From: a virus
Direction: 5' to 3' (one strand)
DNA length: 64,000 bases
Virus record (IMG/VR): IMGVR_UViG_3300031715_000001
Location: 42,689-106,688 of that record
The notes beneath the pieces were generated by a model, which saw only the letters and a list, made by a program, of their open reading frames with translations, was not told the origin of the DNA and ran no database searches. Below, in pieces: positions 31,401 through 37,733 of this stretch; within the stretch, counting starts at the first letter, position 1, and each line of letters opens with the position of its first letter. The position numbers were made by a program, and so were the translations under genes.

Positions 31401-31925
31401 CGTACTGGAGACCGTTCCACGTGCCACGTCGGGAGCAGTGATCGGAGTTTCCCCGGCCACTTCCCAGCCAGTGTTAGAGACCGGTGATTCTGACGCGACG
31501 TCCCAGACAGCAGAACTGCTTTCTTTGTTCGCTTGGAAAGCTGCTAATTTCTCACGATCGACGGAGGAGAGCTTGGCAGTTCTGTTCGCGCCCAGCGACT
31601 TCTCCGCGTCCCGAATGTACTGCTCGGTATCGTTTTCAGACGGCGGCGCGTAGGAGTTGATATAGTCGCCGAGCGTGTCCCCTTTGTCCGCCCTGGACTG
31701 GATGTGCTGCCGGAGCGCCTCGTAGCCCGACTCAGGGGAATCGAATTTCGCAAAGCTTCCATTCTGGGTTGCACCGGGTTGTTTAGCATACTCCAAATTT
31801 CCTGGGTTGTTGTTCTGGTAGGCCAACTGGACGCGGTTCGGCTGTCCGGGCGCGACGGGAGGAATCGTCACGCTCGCGCTAGGAGCAAGGTCCTGTTCTT
31901 CTTCTACTTCCCAAGCTACGGGCAT
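22470..31925 (-). CDS. 3151-residue polyvalent (ejected) protein
   Basis: This large multidomain protein fits the class of phage polyvalent proteins injected with DNA. Visible parts: a lysozyme/transglycosylase-like region (about 30-150; NNNPGNLEYAK, FAKFDSPESGYEAL, YAPPSENDTEQYI); hydrophobic helices near 330-390; a histidine-phosphatase-like domain (about 600-770) with the RHG motif replaced by RRVTG; an FtsK-gamma-like winged helix (about 830-885; SILQRKLRMGYGQAARMLD); a 2H phosphoesterase (about 1130-1290; PHITVFYG and PHVTIAYV); a zincin-like remnant (about 2115, TEELHHALQ); and a C-terminal region (about 2670-3080) with one membrane segment (LTAGILGTLGVWFLL). It ends the head-internal gene series, where P22 gp16 would be. 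Confidence 0.8.
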   Translation of the reverse strand: MPVAWEVEEEQDLAPSASVTIPPVAPGQPNRVQLAYQNNNPGNLEYAKQPGATQNGSFAKFDSPESGYEALRQHIQSRADKGDTLGDYINSYAPPSENDTEQYIRDAEKSLGANRTAKLSSVDREKLAAFQANKESSSAVWDVASESPVSNTGWEVAGETPITAPDVARGTVSSTAIPPTTPLTVPPGLTTAQPEPGSVPALPTPPAPGELQTPADAKARAIANNAPLFINPRTGARYYGDDTGTGPLGVLDAPVQGVEQIARGAEQMAEPLSRRAPIVAGPSSIVPAQPPPVSPSEQEQLTRQFAGGVGNVLGGAMKAGTPAMVGEGVIAPVEAAIALGLGTASTEATHALLKKLDVPEEYDEVASTLAGLVGAAGGGVITGIPGMIRNAQFRAALKDFLQNKVNREYAERQAQERAAMAPKQIAGPAPEAPPTPPAGEIPPPGVPPVQPAGGAAPDLSVAPEDFLKTPAAATSPAPSALSPGSSFELPSGTYTVTKSDNTGVQFDQKLPDGSVVPGQRLPLSLFTKLAAKATNVSPSNGRDQELQQSGAVPESQPGSVQPPVEDQRPAGLRGLPVETGGGPGSAQPEPPPPAQGADTAGSVRRVTGSADIPLSSQGEQQASELASKLSKPFDQVITGTDDRLVDTAKNFSDSPTQVPAFDGWARGEDEGKPVDQVADKVSSLMLNPDSKPEGVSPISGEPGQSFNQFKLPTLQNFDQVEKNLPPQGRALVVLTGGGLQIVDAWKKAGSPSDFQFDHAEMAKKPYWSATGQLFKSTDKGLQKVSDDAEPGVYLTEHAATSFNPPKSVKAQPEATPLPKEVSLPAPTLPEAEEARYPEALQVVREAGKASPSILQRKLRMGYGQAARMLDRMEKEGIIGPADGSKPRELLKPAATSETPSSLPAAGPEPQVEKLQYRSKGNDKIDVHIGNHPGKGWQVAGNFNLQGQAGGHLGTSGFDKFYPTREEAIQEFLKSATRPQNALTAKLPSDVPEKTAKRQQAMIDWIKKLQPEPTAAAKPPAAEPLKVREGSRYEGEENPPEALFEGARDQYVGHANAARNLEEALRNPKLTPKRKKELEASLANARQMAAATLNEIVDAFGQEGADKATEARAAAQASVGQQNAPTEKKAHDYSSTQVNLPQQFADAFRKAAAKIPDSDLAEDGRETEPHITVFYGLHTNEPADVQKLIADQGPIKANIGRISIFPASKQHPDYDVLKLAVDSEGLKRLNKKLSKLPNGNEFPEYKPHVTIAYVKAGEGKKYAGRAVPGLTGKQIEFDRVHFMPKTGERTDIPLGAQASSAAATPGRQQEPQKSKTGEKNESKPTEVVPQRPAHPPTEATPSETSEAGGSKGAQPGPSSPRASTSSISERGTEGPTSAPAGEGTETERAKGESAKTVKSASGLTNDQVEDLRHAANDAFVAKAKELGLEVEGPSKSQSFLTREPNGKTWLWGAIHGNGRTLVPSAWTPLNISAMRQQPITTTREKPTKATAKKSKPVPPLIARRREFYTPGNVIFSGYWHTYDKVLAYDEKPGGGWTLTEQRVNEDGSPIAGEQPRTHSTPPDKGSRIVSRASVTQPTDYLAPKSPSALEGAPAPEQPKMPERAAPSVQKKEQQAMAAAPKPDEVPGTAASPGLVRTWIESLEERLKRGKPASQEYGNLLEEAEEYRASANLQTPSNYEYADQVIRDGHIRRNDALAKQKQKVPEAKKKGPPIEVKASTVTFGKEKAENGRKVFTAYGVDAEGKPTGERVDLRQSRNISDGWDVERKYYDTPPGEANKYGRQETEIVGAGYPKAEARAVAEAFLKGEPSPFAKAEAGLPMSEYKPGSGKIEDPGDSRFGFNGPIPFKGGVWHTNGHILVEGAPPKYWTPSEVERKGPDISKVIPNKGGKTVTPVGFYKQGAHEYVVFSNGGVMDSGYFDYLNKAHKPDKWTAIATNEAFQAHKGSKLVGLVMPIRNDAVPEKLRSLTALASEPVSIEGSRIPHLPEDVRNAQYISEAPNGFHARRAVIEPIPIGPQYHDLAVAYLGNQSAMELVARAGNKTQDSIPFTHAALHISPRDTFVLSRNLGRLFPHNAPEPVRRLREMLDSAGPAGKSFILVSDSPAMDQHRDTAFTEELHHALQATLQGTATKHFGESLSRFTGSPVYEKAALHLSRTYSDLAPDSPEQATEVAVRLMRPQGYQELGLSVPDARSLAAQYVRTLRREYGSKAPGRIAREVFSAFGPERAPSESQELPGGPATERGEGPSGSSGPDISAYRPEESSFSDEQPRPGPDESPTTTDREVRPRKTRDVVPGKRGERGSAPALGDLIQTGYEGARGGNYSVRGAVESSLIRGLGQTKRASPPVHEAMLRGASPEARSAAIIRASLPLMRKALEGTGVPVESLFLYYVDSRLQGIRDRWQDFANQAQKLTDEQMEKDFSGGGEEGSMSQDFVDMLDNLQGRAGMPENPAQIASALVEQKRWEDLRNYLWPLFETAANNVRPAMDTDHFDHIRDQIKTNPKVKEADRIYGERIEHPIAQNHALNEGVFTTALGPAGRYFPLLAAEEGKPTFFEKLGFKKPGNSRNVMATGLSKKGYVVDIERFRQALARDLSQGGRASVIQAAYDAGLMKKVPRSSSVDTDTFLWRGKEYPTKKVTVTPPRMVIKQGEKSFYTQAVQAYMPKWFYDEIKDVVDKDSRPEPGAIHRALQMVNTFALQGPADMTFHSANLVGALIANTPFLSSSLGGMLASSNILTKKFQALGMLATTDPTKEEAVQAFQEMADAGALPTRYASVTYSKELAKLTGAKLVRYSLSPMLYGPKGIDARARYIMWRVAKAINPNVSPQELNEFVNQLGNYTPALWSDLEKHVKAFPFSPFYTAGSTMIRNGVNAMFSSGPTITPGEGKAPWVPKNKAQLRLWHALTAGILGTLGVWFLLSKELTGKYPWEDKRSKFLSIPVGSGAGRIDKFRHSTLGNTLWGKGPEVGYVNVYAFNPLIRRGAMALGVPGAYQTLMERGTGGQAREAGMRDIVNTFSHPVLGPLPRAAVTATLSKEPYLTGFRDRSGKLAPELMSAIPDKTPAGWPTTWRTALAAAAQLNAFANSIGDIAGLQGNEKREQEAARVKVGPVKINATAVLNNVLNMSIVGTGLIGNSTNPFAAEHVLQQQRAATASSR
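28003..28027 (-). repeat. Hairpin-repeat core inside the polyvalent gene
   Basis: CTGCCGC-CCTGGAGTT-GCGGCAG shares the whole core with the copy at 53281 except the outer base pair. It lies in a low-complexity linker after the 2H phosphoesterase domain and encodes AATPGRQ, echoing AATPGRH there. Confidence 0.65.
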
Positions 31926-31933
31926 TTAGTTTT

Positions 31934-33463
31934 TTACTGACCGGGTTGGTCGAGTCTGACCTGCTTGCCACCCTGAAGCGTCCAGGTCTGGCCATTCTTG
32001 AACTTCGTCGCCACTCCCTCTTTGAGGACAGAAGCGGGCGGCGCTTGACTTGTGGCCGCCGGTGTTCCGGCCGGAGCCTGGCTGGGCGACTGGATAGCCG
32101 GGGTATATTTTCCCCACCCGTGGCGTTTCAGAATCTCATCTTGCTGGTTGTTCAGAATCTGCGCTCGCTGGTCGATGCCGTTCATGAGCGTGGTGGCATC
32201 GTCGATCGGCATGTCGCGATTGGTCTTGGGATCTTTAATCGTGTCCTGACCGTCGGCGGACGCCTTCTGAATTCGGTTCTTGTACTGCGCTTTCAGTTGC
32301 CAGAGTTGCGCTTCCTGGCCCTGCAGCGTCTTCTGTAGTTGCGCCTGACGCTCGTCGTCGCGCGATTGGATCATCTGCTGATTGGCTGACGCGCCCGAAG
32401 TTCCTTTCGCCTTCTGTTGCAGCGCCAATGCGTTGGCCGCCGACTGGCGCACTTCCGGAGTTTGCGTCGGATCGCTCGCAAGCACGGCCAGGGCTCCAGG
32501 AGTGGTCCCAGCGCGTTGGGTCATGGCGTCGGCGCGCTGCTTTTGTACGTCCCGTGAGGTCCGTTGATTCGAGTTGAGCGGTACTTCCTGAATCTTCGCG
32601 GCCGTTGCCTGGCCCTGCGGCGTTGACGGGTCGAAGGTCTGGAAATTCTGGAAGAACGGTTTTACCGCTGGATCCAGATTTTCGAGCCATTCGGAATGCT
32701 GTTCCTGGTTGGTGACTCCCAGGTGCTCGGCGGCGGCGTTCTCTTTCTTCTGCTGTAGCGCGTAAGCATCGTTCCCGGCGGCATACTTCTTCTCGATACC
32801 GAGCCGCTCTTTGGCCTGCGCTTGCGCATCCACGTCCTTGTCCCAAGCGGCGAGCGCCCCGACATGCGCTAGGTGAGACCGGAGCGTAGTGTCGGACAAA
32901 TCTCCCGGTTGTGCGGGATAGTCCGGGTCGTTCTCGCCGATGAACTTTTGATCAAGTAGCGTTTGACGCAATCCGGGATAGGCGCCTGCACGCTGCTCGG
33001 CCGGAAGCGAGAGTAGGCTCTGTCCCGCGTTCGCCAGGGCCGTATTCCTAAGCGCGTTGTTTTCCTGTTGGATCTTGGGGAGTTCCAGTTGCTGCTTGAT
33101 GTAGGCCTGTTGGTAATCCTGAATCGGCTTCCAATTCCTGGGCTTGATCTGGGGTTGTACGTCTGCCTGGAAACCGTTCCAATCAGTCGTGCCGTCGGGT
33201 TTCTGGAAACGCGCCATCGAGTCCTGGATGGTCTGCTGATCGGCCTGGTCCTCTTGCGCCTTTTGTAGGTTCAGTTGGAATTCCTGACCTTGCGTCCCAC
33301 TGTTTTGCACCTGGTTGGCGAGAGCCTGGGCGCGCAAGGGACCTTCGGCTACCTGTTGACGCAATAATGCCGCACGATTAGCCGTCTCCGCTATAATCGC
33401 CGGATCGGTGATGTCGGGAGGCTTTATTCCTGTGGCAATTATGGATGGATCAAGAAGTGGCAT
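31934..33463 (-). CDS. Internal virion/DNA-ejection protein, coiled coil
   Basis: The product has 509 residues and is extremely rich in Gln and Ala, with long helical stretches (AETANRAALLRQQVAEG, QNLQKAQEDQADQQ-type heptads, LKAQYKNRIQKASADG). It has no signal peptide. It lies directly between the gp7-like protein and the polyvalent protein, the place of the P22 ejection proteins (gp20/gp16). It stops 8 bases before the polyvalent start. The family is assigned from position and composition rather than motifs. Confidence 0.6.
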   Translation of the reverse strand: MPLLDPSIIATGIKPPDITDPAIIAETANRAALLRQQVAEGPLRAQALANQVQNSGTQGQEFQLNLQKAQEDQADQQTIQDSMARFQKPDGTTDWNGFQADVQPQIKPRNWKPIQDYQQAYIKQQLELPKIQQENNALRNTALANAGQSLLSLPAEQRAGAYPGLRQTLLDQKFIGENDPDYPAQPGDLSDTTLRSHLAHVGALAAWDKDVDAQAQAKERLGIEKKYAAGNDAYALQQKKENAAAEHLGVTNQEQHSEWLENLDPAVKPFFQNFQTFDPSTPQGQATAAKIQEVPLNSNQRTSRDVQKQRADAMTQRAGTTPGALAVLASDPTQTPEVRQSAANALALQQKAKGTSGASANQQMIQSRDDERQAQLQKTLQGQEAQLWQLKAQYKNRIQKASADGQDTIKDPKTNRDMPIDDATTLMNGIDQRAQILNNQQDEILKRHGWGKYTPAIQSPSQAPAGTPAATSQAPPASVLKEGVATKFKNGQTWTLQGGKQVRLDQPGQ

Positions 33464-33482
33464 TTAAAAAAGAATGAAGGTC

Positions 33483-33938
33483 TCAGACTTGGAACGTTTC
33501 GTGCCGAACTGAGGTTTCGGCACGTTGGGCTAGCGCGTTCCGGCGTTCTATCCGTTTGTTTCGCCAGTGGTAATAACGCCAGCGACAGTGCAGAATGAGC
33601 GAAGAAAGCGAACGCTCAGTATATTCGCTGCACCCGATTTGAATCGAACTTGTGGTTGTTTTCTGGTCGACATACCACTGCCGCCAGACGATATGACCAT
33701 CCGCCCTCTTGCGAACGTCGAGGTGCGAAGGAAAGTCCTCCAATCGGCACATGATCGGAGGGTCAGCTTCCTTCGGGCATATTCGGATAAACAGGCAGAG
33801 TACGACGTTTCGGTAGATATTCCCGGTCGAGGCTTCCGTACAGTCGCCACGCTTCCGTTCGCCGGAATCGTAAAGCCCGACCGAAAGACCGTCTTCGTCG
33901 TAATGTGCAGTAAGTCGCTGAATGTCAGGTCCGTGCAT
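33483..33938 (-). CDS. Cassette gene, paralogue of the gene at 54366-54815
   Basis: The ATG at 33938 has a good ribosome site (ccAGGAGacttgcgATG) and gives 151 residues; an upstream ATG would add residues encoded by the hairpin repeat. The core (GLYDSGERKRGDCTEAS, RNVVLCLFIRICP, HLDVRKRADGHIVWRQWYVD) matches the other paralogue (GAYDTGQRKRADYYDV, RNLLVRLLIQVLP, HLDIRTRSDGAVVVRQWIGD). The C-terminus runs through a hairpin repeat. It is bracketed by outward-facing repeats on both sides, a complete cassette between two ejection-protein genes. Function unknown. Confidence 0.6.
   Translation of the reverse strand: MHGPDIQRLTAHYDEDGLSVGLYDSGERKRGDCTEASTGNIYRNVVLCLFIRICPKEADPPIMCRLEDFPSHLDVRKRADGHIVWRQWYVDQKTTTSSIQIGCSEYTERSLSSLILHCRWRYYHWRNKRIERRNALAQRAETSVRHETFQV
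33491..33530 (-). repeat. Hairpin repeat, minus orientation, left end of the 33.5-kb cassette
   Basis: Stem CGTGCCGAA pairs with TTCGGCACG, loop CTGAGGT. The copy at 39931 has the same loop but stem CGCAGCGAA with TTCGCTGCG, so both arms changed together. Confidence 0.85.
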
Positions 33939-33953
33939 CGCAAGTCTCCTGGC

Positions 33954-34026
33954 CGATAACCGGACTGCCCGGTTAGCGGTCCGATGTGCTCTGCGCCCGT
34001 TTACAGGAGGGCGCAAGACGGAAGAA
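33954..34026 (+). repeat. Hairpin repeat with Box A, plus orientation, right end of the 33.5-kb cassette
   Basis: Box A GATAACCGGACTGCCCGGTT (itself able to fold AACCGG with CCGGTT) precedes the main stem GCGCCC/GGGCGC and the tail AAGACGGAA. It separates the cassette start from the gp7-like stop. Confidence 0.85.
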
Positions 34027-34028
34027 AG

Positions 34029-35027
34029 TTATGGGGTTCCAGTCGGGCTATAAGATCCCGCAGGAGGTGGTGCTGCTGTTCCATTTACTCCCCCACCAGG
34101 TATGAGTAAAGTGTTTCCGCTGTTGCCAGGCATTCCGTATACCACGCGATTGGCGGCATTGGTGATTCCGCCCAAGGCCGTGTTTAAAGCATTGGTCTGC
34201 CCGATCACACCCGCGCCTTGTGCGGCCGCTCCGCCCTCTAAAGCTTGCCCGGCGATCTGGGCCGCCTGCAGGCCTGTGTTGCCGGCGTAGGTCGCGGCGC
34301 TCGTGGTGTTGGCTGCGATTTTCCCCGCCGTGTTCTGTACGTTCGTATTCTGGAGCTGCCCGGTGTTTCCGATGTCGGTGTTGACCAGGCCGGTCGCCTG
34401 CAGTCCGCTTCCAGAGAGATTCTGGAGTCCCGAGATCTGCGAGAGCACGTTTTGACGGTTGGTGTTGTACTCCGATAGTGCATTATTGAAATCGGCTTGG
34501 TAGTTGGTGGCCGCCAGGCTATTGGCGAGCCGTGATGTTTCCCTCGTCGCTCCACCGGTGAGCAGTCCACCCGACGCCGCCTGGCTCCGCTGCAAGGCTT
34601 GCTGTTGCTGCTGGACCTCATAGTTATAACCGGGATTGGCGGGATTATTGGTTAGATCATTCGCGGTAAAGCTGAACTGATTCGACGGTGCGGTCAGTGA
34701 GCTGAGCGCGGCCTGCAGCCCCGTGGTGGCTGTCTGTCCGGCCTGGACATAAGGATTGACCGCCGCGATCTGATTGGTGAGGGCGCTGCTTAATGTCGCG
34801 TTGCCCGTATCGGACGCCGCCTGTAGTCCGGTGTTCGCGGCTCCGGTTGCTGTGTTGACGCCCGCCGCCGCGGTTCCGGCCGCCGCTGTAGCCTGCTGAC
34901 CGACCTGTTGCGCCGCTTGAGTCTGGATCTGGGCGGCTTTCGCGGCGCCCTTGCCGCCGAAGATACCCCCGAGCAGGCTTCCGCCCGCGCCAATCGCACC
35001 AGCAGTGACGGCCCCCCCAAGCGGCAT
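34029..35027 (-). CDS. P22 gp7-like DNA-transfer/internal virion protein
   Basis: The product has 332 residues: a Gly-rich hydrophobic N-terminus (AVTAGAIGAGGSLLGGIFGG), then Ala/Gln/Thr helices. The motif around residues 150-190 (SGGLLTGGATRETSRLANS, NYQADFNNALSEYNTNR) is typical of podovirus tail or DNA-transfer proteins of the gp7/gp14 kind. The C-terminus is Gly/Pro-rich. It probably lines the head-tail channel or is ejected. It lies just upstream of the coiled-coil ejection protein, with one cassette inserted between them. Confidence 0.65.
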   Translation of the reverse strand: MPLGGAVTAGAIGAGGSLLGGIFGGKGAAKAAQIQTQAAQQVGQQATAAAGTAAAGVNTATGAANTGLQAASDTGNATLSSALTNQIAAVNPYVQAGQTATTGLQAALSSLTAPSNQFSFTANDLTNNPANPGYNYEVQQQQQALQRSQAASGGLLTGGATRETSRLANSLAATNYQADFNNALSEYNTNRQNVLSQISGLQNLSGSGLQATGLVNTDIGNTGQLQNTNVQNTAGKIAANTTSAATYAGNTGLQAAQIAGQALEGGAAAQGAGVIGQTNALNTALGGITNAANRVVYGMPGNSGNTLLIPGGGVNGTAAPPPAGSYSPTGTP

Positions 35028-35030
35028 TGT

Positions 35031-35498
35031 TTAATTAATCTCCATCGGTCGGGACAGCCCAACAATAATCAAATCTTGAAGTCGGCCATGTTTCATAAAC
35101 GAGCGTGGGTGTACGCCGACGATTTCCATGCCCGAAGCCTTGGCAAACGCTAAAGCAGCGCGGTTACTCGCCACGATCGTTCCAATCAGTCTTTGGCATT
35201 TGGTTTCGCCCCAGATCCATTCCCTGAATTCCCTTGCGGCCCTACGCGCTCTTCGTCCCCAGGCTGAAGGGAGAAAGGCTTCGTGCAGTTCCCACATCAC
35301 GTGAGAATGTTTGGCGACCATGAATAATCCGATCAGCTCGGGACCGTCTTTGACCAGCACGTACTTCAGTAATTCGTGCTCGGGCGGTTCCCATTCGGAA
35401 GCCGGCGGCGCGAAATCATCGTGCATGTGTTCGTAGAGTTTGGGGTGTGTCAGTATGCTCTTGAGGATCTTTGGATCGGCGCAAACCTCGAAAGTCAT
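35031..35498 (-). CDS. GNAT-like protein, P22 gp14/DUF2824-like
   Basis: The product has 155 residues with an acetyltransferase-like fold: ELIGLFMVAKHSHVMWELHEAFLP, then WGETKCQRLIGTIVASNRAALAFAKASGMEIVG, where the last part matches the GNAT motif B region. Phage members of this group (P22 gp14, head completion) sit among head genes as here, next to the gp7-like gene. It overlaps the upstream GNAT gene by 83 bases, unusually long for this operon. Whether it still binds acetyl-CoA is unclear. Confidence 0.6.
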   Translation of the reverse strand: MTFEVCADPKILKSILTHPKLYEHMHDDFAPPASEWEPPEHELLKYVLVKDGPELIGLFMVAKHSHVMWELHEAFLPSAWGRRARRAAREFREWIWGETKCQRLIGTIVASNRAALAFAKASGMEIVGVHPRSFMKHGRLQDLIIVGLSRPMEIN

Positions 35499-35979
35499 TC
35501 GCGGTGATACTCACTGTCAGGTATGGGACGAGCTGGCCCGCGCGCCAGGAGCTGCCCGGCATATCGCAGTCTTTAGCGGCCAGCTTGGCCAGGAATTTCG
35601 CGATCGCGATATTGTCCGAGAAGAATTCGGCGTAAACGCGCTCGACGCCCGCCTCAAACCCGCGCTTCAAAACCTCGAAGACAGCTTCGAGCGGAAGTCC
35701 CGAACCGTGCACCTCTCTGGTGAAACAGATGCCACGGAACCAGGCCACGGGCTTCCCTTGAATCTCCATGCGCTGGTATCCGATGGCTCCGATCGGCAGG
35801 CTATCCCAGAAGACCAGATAAAGGTCCCAGCCACGCTCTTTTCTCCGCTCCATCTCTTCGGTGAACTCGATGTAACTCTTCGGTCCATGGTCGGAGAAGT
35901 TAAACTCCGGGAATTCTTGCATCCATTCCCAAAGGGTTGTGTAATACCACGATGGAAAGGGTGTCACTAATCGAATCAT
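35416..35979 (-). CDS. GNAT-family acetyltransferase-like protein
   Basis: The product has 187 residues. It shows the GNAT strand order: YLVFWDSLPIGAIGYQRME, AWFRGICFTREVHGSGLPLEAVFEVLKRGFEAG and VERVYAEFFSDNIAIAKFLAKLAAK. The strict Q/RxxGxG/A acetyl-CoA loop is degenerate (EVHGSGLP). The last 28 residues overlap the next gene. Two adjacent GNAT-like genes suggest an old duplication or two roles, such as head completion and protein modification. It precedes a cassette with outward-facing repeats. Confidence 0.6.
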   Translation of the reverse strand: MIRLVTPFPSWYYTTLWEWMQEFPEFNFSDHGPKSYIEFTEEMERRKERGWDLYLVFWDSLPIGAIGYQRMEIQGKPVAWFRGICFTREVHGSGLPLEAVFEVLKRGFEAGVERVYAEFFSDNIAIAKFLAKLAAKDCDMPGSSWRAGQLVPYLTVSITANDFRGLRRSKDPQEHTDTPQTLRTHAR

Positions 35980-35990
35980 TTAGGTTATGG

Positions 35991-36058
35991 TGCGTCTTGC
36001 GCCCTCCTGTCAACGGGCGCAATGGAGAGGGGATGGTTTACCCGGCGGTCCGTTTATT
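35991..36058 (-). repeat. Hairpin repeat with Box A, minus orientation, left end of the 36-kb cassette
   Basis: Stem GCGCCC/GGGCGC with loop GTTGACAGGA-type; Box A ATAAACGGACCGCCGGG includes the stop codon of the small basic gene. Tail AAGACG. Confidence 0.85.
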
Positions 36059-36335
36059 GTGCGGCGGCCGCAACACCGGAGTAAGGCACGGCCCGGAGCG
36101 CGAATCCCAGTTCAGGAAACAGTTTCTCCTTCACGGCTTCCGCATCCAACTTGCGCGCGAAGCGCAGCGCATCGGCTCGCACTCGCGTAAAGGAATCCTT
36201 CTTCAAGCCGCATCCGGACCAGTACACTTGATCGCCTTCGATAATCCAGCCGAGTTCGGCCCCAGGGGCGAAAGGCGGCTCATAAGGCGCTGGCTTCTTA
36301 GCGGCGCGCTTTCTCTTTGCGGGTTTCTTTGTCAT
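36054..36335 (-). CDS. Small basic cassette protein
   Basis: The start at MTKKPAKRK gives 93 residues; a longer frame would overlap the divergent gene. A lysine/alanine-rich basic N-terminus (KPAKRKRAAKKPAPYEPP) suggests nucleic-acid binding. A folded part follows (ELGWIIEGDQVYWSGCGLK, VRADALRFARKLDAEAVKEKLFPELGF). The TAA stop lies inside Box A (ATAAACGGAC) of the hairpin repeat that ends the cassette. It is divergent from the plus-strand gene 27 bases away, and together they form a two-gene cassette. The family is not recognised. Confidence 0.55.
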   Translation of the reverse strand: MTKKPAKRKRAAKKPAPYEPPFAPGAELGWIIEGDQVYWSGCGLKKDSFTRVRADALRFARKLDAEAVKEKLFPELGFALRAVPYSGVAAAAQ

Positions 36336-36362
36336 TGGCTCGAATCCTGGATAATAGTCAGC

Positions 36363-36695
36363 ATGGCTGATTGTGAAAACTGCGCTGTTCTCCAGGCTCG
36401 AATTGACAACCTTTTGACCCTTCTCCAGGAGCAAATAGCGAAACTTGGAGACCAAACGCTAAAGAGCCCTTCCTGGGAAAGGAGAATGCGGATATTAAAG
36501 GCTGTCATGAACAATGACGCACCGGAGCGCGGTCAGCTTAGAGAAGACTTAGTGAGGGCGGTTGCTGATCGTGACATGAGTCATATCTTCCACGAATCCT
36601 TAGCGATAGCTGTCGTTGCGGCGCATGAACTCGGCATGACGCCGGAGCACCTCTACAAAGCTGTAAGGCCAATGTGGGAGGCCGAGCATAGATAA
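36363..36695 (+). CDS. Cassette protein with N-terminal CxxC and coiled coil
   Basis: The product has 110 residues: MADCENCAVLQARIDNLLTL, a Cys pair leading into a heptad helix, then a helical domain (ERRMRILKAVMNN, LAIAVVAAHELGMTPEHLYKAV). The stop TAA is part of the GATAACC start of the downstream hairpin repeat. It is divergent from the basic protein gene, and a weak promoter-like pair (TTGTCA, GATAAT) lies in the 27-base gap and the adjoining start. The family is not recognised; a regulator or inhibitor role would suit its size but is a guess. Confidence 0.55.
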   Translation: MADCENCAVLQARIDNLLTLLQEQIAKLGDQTLKSPSWERRMRILKAVMNNDAPERGQLREDLVRAVADRDMSHIFHESLAIAVVAAHELGMTPEHLYKAVRPMWEAEHR

Positions 36696-36762
36696 CCGAA
36701 CTGCTCGGGCGAAGATCGCCTTTTGATTGCGTGCGGGTTCCAGGAGCACGCAAGGCGTACCA
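36691..36762 (+). repeat. Hairpin repeat with Box A, plus orientation, right end of the 36-kb cassette
   Basis: Box A GATAACCGAAC holds the stop TAA of the plus-strand gene. Stem GCGTGC (36729-36734) pairs with GCACGC (36746-36751), loop GGTTCCAGGA. A stem version unique to this copy. Confidence 0.85.
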
Positions 36763-36774
36763 GAACCTAAATAT

Positions 36775-37269
36775 TTATTGGCTCATGTCCTGCAACACCG
36801 TTCCGTCGTACAGCAGATCGATGATCCCGCCCACTCCATAAGCTGTTGCGATATTCAAGGCCGGATTGAAGTGCGACCGTATTGGGATTGCCGGGCCGTC
36901 GTTGTACGCGCACGAATTCACGCCGACCTGCAAGGTATGGGCGAGCTTGATCCGGAACTCGACACCCACCGCCAGAACAGGTCCAGAGCCTTCGGGACAC
37001 GCGATTGCGTTATTCGCGCCCGTCTCGGTGAGGATCACATGCGGGAACTCGGTGAGCCCGGTCACCGTCTGGTCGACCATCAGGAGCAACTGGTAAAGCG
37101 ACATCACCACTTGGTGCACGCGGTCGATGTACTGATACCACGGGATGCTGAAGACGTTCTCGGTAAGAGTACTCTTCGGGTCAGTCGATGGCGCGAGGAC
37201 TTGATCCTCGTAATTAGGCATCGGAGTCAATTGAATGACTGTACCCGGTGTGATTGCAGTAGTACTCAT
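36775..37269 (-). CDS. Virion structural protein, tail/baseplate-like
   Basis: The product has 164 residues. The early helical part (PWYQYIDRVHQVVMSLYQLL) resembles phage structural proteins that precede fibres. The C-terminal beta domain (AVGVEFRIKLAHTLQVGVNSC, PAIPIRSHFNPALNIATAYG, GIIDLLYDGTVLQDM) looks like an adaptor or baseplate fold. It lies between the gp10-like hub and head-completion genes. No signal peptide. The exact role is not established. Confidence 0.5.
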   Translation of the reverse strand: MSTTAITPGTVIQLTPMPNYEDQVLAPSTDPKSTLTENVFSIPWYQYIDRVHQVVMSLYQLLLMVDQTVTGLTEFPHVILTETGANNAIACPEGSGPVLAVGVEFRIKLAHTLQVGVNSCAYNDGPAIPIRSHFNPALNIATAYGVGGIIDLLYDGTVLQDMSQ

Positions 37270-37330
37270 CTCAAGTATTCAATGATCTTTGGGGGTTCAC
37301 GCTTGTCTCAGCACGCGAGGAGAGACTGGG

Positions 37331-37365
37331 CTTTGGTTCGTGCGCGCTCCGGGCCGTTGGGATTA
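37331..37365 (-). repeat. Degenerate hairpin repeat, left end of the 37.5-kb cassette
   Basis: The edges (TTGGTTCG and GTTGGGATTA) and CGCTCC match the copy at 58137, but about 14 bases of the stem-loop are missing, so no full hairpin forms. Confidence 0.5.
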
Positions 37366-37390
37366 AGATTGAGCTATCGACGTGGTTCGG

Positions 37391-37711
37391 ATGACTCCCA
37401 CACACAACCCGGTCGCAAATGTGGCCGTGCTCGCTGGCAACTTCGTTCAGTTCGAATGGTACGTGAAAGAGTATATCCGGGACTCGCCTAAGATCGAAGT
37501 GGCCTACTTCCACGGCTTTTCCGTCCAGGTGGGAGACCGTCGCTTTATCTACGCCAGCGACCGATACCGAATCGTTGGGCTTCCGTTGGACGACGTGGTC
37601 TGTGTCGGAACGTGGTATGAGAACCCAGACGCCATCGAAATCAAGAACACTGCCGAGCTGTACCGACGGAGACCTATCGCCTCTTCCCCAATAAACGAAC
37701 CGCTCGGTTAA
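37391..37711 (+). CDS. Hypothetical cassette protein
   Basis: The product has 106 residues from this ATG; a GTG nine bases upstream is also possible. The predicted beta-rich fold (VQFEWYVKEYIRDSP, KIEVAYFHGFSVQVGDRRFIY, RYRIVGLPLDDVVCVGTWYE) has no catalytic motif that I recognise. The stop lies in the loop of a hairpin shared with the convergent small membrane gene. A degenerate hairpin repeat precedes it and a long-loop copy closes the cassette on the right. Confidence 0.5.
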   Translation: MTPTHNPVANVAVLAGNFVQFEWYVKEYIRDSPKIEVAYFHGFSVQVGDRRFIYASDRYRIVGLPLDDVVCVGTWYENPDAIEIKNTAELYRRRPIASSPINEPLG

Positions 37712-37733
37712 GCGCACGAGCAGTTCCGTTTAT
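37691..37733. repeat. Hairpin between convergent cassette genes
   Basis: ATAAACG...GCTCG pairs with CGAGC...CGTTTAT (37691-37706 with 37717-37733, small bulges). Both outer arms look like Box A of the repeat family in opposite directions. The stops of both convergent genes lie within it. Confidence 0.6.
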
